A DNA stretch of 20,138 bases, taken from IMG/VR virus record IMGVR_UViG_3300046005_001532, positions 1 through 20,138 of that record. One strand, 5' to 3'. Below are positions 18,268 through 20,138 of this stretch, one piece after another. The notes under the pieces are model-generated. The model did not search any database and was not told the DNA's origin. It worked only from the letters and a program-made list of their open reading frames with translations. Position numbers and translations under genes: made by a program. How positions within the stretch are numbered: the first letter of the stretch is position 1; the number at the start of each line of letters is the position of its first letter. The stretch is from a virus.

Positions 18268-18441
18268 ATGAATTATATTTTCAACCGTTTGAAAGAACCA
18301 TCTACTTGGCGAGGCGTTATCTGGTGCTTGTCTGCCTTTGGTGTCTATCATTTCTCTGATGACCAGACCGCTGCTATTACTGCATTAGGTATGGCGGTAG
18401 CGGGTGGAGCAGGTATCTTGTCACCGGACAAGCGGTTATAA
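18268..18441 (+). CDS. Holin-like small membrane protein
   Basis: 57-aa protein. The start NRLKEPSTWRGVIWCLSAFGVY and the later AAITALGMAVAGGAGILSPDK are typical of small phage holins/holin-like proteins that have a conserved EPSTWRG motif and two hydrophobic segments (about 15-28 and 34-50). The ATG has GGAAAGGGGTG upstream, very strong. Such proteins form the membrane lesion that releases the endolysin. It lies between terL and the portal, not next to the endolysin. Confidence 0.75.
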   Translation: MNYIFNRLKEPSTWRGVIWCLSAFGVYHFSDDQTAAITALGMAVAGGAGILSPDKRL

Positions 18442-18465
18442 AAGAGCTTATTGTCGGGAGACAAC

Positions 18466-18669
18466 ATGAGTGAAGCAGATATATTGATGCCGGTAGTTGG
18501 CATGTTAATGTCAGTTCTAATTGTCGTTATTGGCTGGATGGGCAACAAACTCCATGAGCGCTTAGGCGAGATAAACGAAACACTGGCAACAATAGACAGA
18601 GATTTACGTCACGAATTATCAAGACTAGATACCAGAGTATCGGTTATTGAAAGCAAGGTCAGCAAATGA
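18466..18669 (+). CDS. Membrane-anchored coiled-coil protein, 67 aa
   Basis: 67-aa protein with one N-terminal membrane segment (about 7-26, ILMPVVGMLMSVLIVVIGWM) followed by a charged coiled coil (LGEINETLATIDRDLRHELSRLDTRVSVIESKV). This plan is seen in XhlA-like or inner-membrane spanin-like lysis accessories. GGGAG lies before the ATG at 18466; a TTG at 18451 is less likely. It is ATGA-coupled to the portal gene. The lysis role is inferred from the adjacent holin-like gene. Confidence 0.68.
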   Translation: MSEADILMPVVGMLMSVLIVVIGWMGNKLHERLGEINETLATIDRDLRHELSRLDTRVSVIESKVSK

Positions 18670-20138
18670 GCAAGATGACTGACGACAAGCTCAAAGCACT
18701 TACTGACCAAGAGATCAAACAATCACTTGGTTACGGCTCAGGTGAGCTGACTAAGAACCGTCAGAAAGCCCTCGAATATTACTACGCAAAGCCTATTGGC
18801 GATCTAGCGCCTCCTTCTATCGATGGACGTTCAGCGGTGGTTGATACCTCTGTGATGGATACAGTCGAGTGGATGCTGCCAAGTCTGCTCAAGATATTTG
18901 CAGGCGGTGACAAAGTAGTCGAGTTTCAAGCTAAGTCTGAGCAGTTTGAAGAGCAAGAAGATCATATTACTGAGTATATTGGTCGTCATGTGTTTTATGT
19001 GCAAAACAAAGGCTTCCAAATCCTACACACTTGGTTTAAGGACGCACTCCTAGCCAAGAATGGAATTGTAAAAGTCTGGTGGGATAAAACCACTGATGAA
19101 GCCCGTGAAGATTATGTCGGTCTTGATGACATAGAGCTAGGCATGTTATTGCAAGATAAGCACGTTGAGCCTATCGAGCATACAGCCTATCCAGATCAAC
19201 TGACTGGTCAACAGATGCTACATGATATATCTGTTAAGCGTGTCGTTGATAAAGGCTACTGCTGTATAGAAAACGTCCCACCTGAAGAATTCCTTATCTC
19301 ACGCAGAGCCAAGAACTGCGAAGACTCACCGTTTGTAGCACACCGATTCGAACGCACCATAGGCGAGCTAAAAGAGGCTGGCTACGACAATGTTGATAAC
19401 CTAAGCTCTGATGAGAATGACGGGGCTTTCGGCTCTGAGCGAGTTTCTCGTAAGATGCAGAATGATGAATCACCGTATCTGGGTGGTCGTGGTAGTCAAG
19501 AGAATGGCGATCCTGCTTCTCGTGTGGTCTGGGTGACTGAGTGCTACTTAAAGGTAGACTATGATGGTGACGGCATACAAGAATGGCGGAAAGTTGTTCG
19601 TGCTGGTAATCAGATACTTGAGAACGTCGAGTGTGACGGTCAACCATTCATATCATTAACACCAATCCCAATCCCACATCAGTTCTTTGGTCTATCCATC
19701 GCTGACCTTTCTATGGAAGCACAACGCACTAAGACTTCCTTAATGCGTGCCTTGATTGATAACTTGTACTTAACAGTCAACGGTAGGACATGGGCATTAG
19801 AAGGTCAGGTTAATCTTGACGATCTATTAACGTCACGTCCGGGCGGTATTGTTCGTGTTAAATCACCGGGCGCTGTCGGTCCTATGCAGGCAGGTGGTGG
19901 CGATCTAACGTCAGCGATGTCAATGCTGGACTATGTCGACACCCAACGAGGCAACCGTACCGGTTTCACCGCAGAAACTCAGGGCGGTAACATGAACGCA
20001 GTCAATCATACTGCCACCGGCATGAACATTGTCACGAATCGTGCTGACATGCGGATTGAGTTGATAGCCCGTAATTTCGCTGAAAATGGCGTTAAGAGCC
20101 TATTTATTAAGATATTGGAGTTAGTATCCAAGTCTTCT
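18666..20138 (+). CDS. Portal protein, P22-like (3' end cut by window)
   Basis: Open for 491 codons from the ATG at 18666 to the window edge with no stop; P22-type portals are about 600-730 aa, so the C-terminal part is missing. Recognisable parts: an N-terminal domain with SKMTDDKLKALTDQEIKQSL, RSAVVDTSVMDTVEWMLPSL, NGIVKVWWDK, then ENVPPEEFLISRRAKNCEDS, HRFERTIGEL, TECYLKVDYDGDGIQEWRK, PHQFFGLSIADL and the stem/wing helices after ALIDNLYLTVNGR. The portal forms the dodecameric ring through which terminase packages DNA, with a podovirus-like head. Start by ATGA overlap with the coiled-coil gene. An anti-sense frame at 19294-19647 is a shadow. Confidence 0.93.
   Translation, partial: MSKMTDDKLKALTDQEIKQSLGYGSGELTKNRQKALEYYYAKPIGDLAPPSIDGRSAVVDTSVMDTVEWMLPSLLKIFAGGDKVVEFQAKSEQFEEQEDHITEYIGRHVFYVQNKGFQILHTWFKDALLAKNGIVKVWWDKTTDEAREDYVGLDDIELGMLLQDKHVEPIEHTAYPDQLTGQQMLHDISVKRVVDKGYCCIENVPPEEFLISRRAKNCEDSPFVAHRFERTIGELKEAGYDNVDNLSSDENDGAFGSERVSRKMQNDESPYLGGRGSQENGDPASRVVWVTECYLKVDYDGDGIQEWRKVVRAGNQILENVECDGQPFISLTPIPIPHQFFGLSIADLSMEAQRTKTSLMRALIDNLYLTVNGRTWALEGQVNLDDLLTSRPGGIVRVKSPGAVGPMQAGGGDLTSAMSMLDYVDTQRGNRTGFTAETQGGNMNAVNHTATGMNIVTNRADMRIELIARNFAENGVKSLFIKILELVSKSS

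Noticed and set aside
19294-19647. 117-codon minus-strand frame opposite the portal
   Set aside because: His/Ser/Arg-rich composition typical of a shadow frame; the portal reading is complete and family-consistent.

Overview
The window is most of the left and central part of a lambdoid-type temperate phage, almost certainly an integrated prophage, from an AT-leaning proteobacterium (Gram-negative phage gene set: NinB, YbcO-like nuclease, Erf recombinase, HI1419/HI1420-type toxin-antitoxin, P22-like portal). The host genus cannot be named from the sequence. No tRNA, rRNA, CRISPR array or insertion sequence was seen.

Layout. 1-127: left edge with one rightward terminator-like hairpin; an attachment site may lie here but its core is not recognisable. 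128-5982: a tightly packed leftward operon, many genes joined by ATGA or TAATG overlaps, running (in transcription order) membrane protein, two small proteins, Erf-type annealing protein, HNH-like protein, 3'-5' exonuclease, small protein, SSB, HTH protein, small protein, HNH endonuclease, two small proteins, excisionase-like protein, integrase. 5983-6453: a gene-free, strongly structured leader with its own terminator. 6460-6502: promoter PL and two palindromic operators. 6572-8226: immunity region read leftward (CI-like repressor, a 49-residue ORF, a Panacea-domain antitoxin, its partner) ending in a good terminator. 8233-8303: a switch region with three operator copies matching those at PL, promoter PRM for cI and PR for cro. 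8312-16089: rightward early operon (cro, RHH protein, basic protein, a second structured gene-free leader, two unknown proteins, SF2 helicase, primase, NinB, YbcO-like, DUF1064 nuclease and a string of very small genes). A higBA-type toxin-antitoxin pair sits inverted inside it at 13541-14122. 16085-20138: lysozyme, terminase small and large subunits, two small lysis-type membrane proteins and a P22-like portal cut by the window end.

How it works together. CI and Cro compete at shared operators that cover PL, PRM and PR. Both cI and cro appear to be leaderless or nearly so. Lytic transcription from PL and PR must pass through about 470-nt structured leaders before reaching the recombination and replication genes, which suggests RNA-based or N-like antitermination. 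In the lysogen the cI transcript can continue into the Panacea pair, which occupies the same place as rexAB in lambda and may be an exclusion or defence module. The most unusual features are the paired structured leaders, the Panacea pair in the rex position, the G10 tract at the end of a repressor without a peptidase domain, and the repeated use of leaderless starts for regulatory genes.
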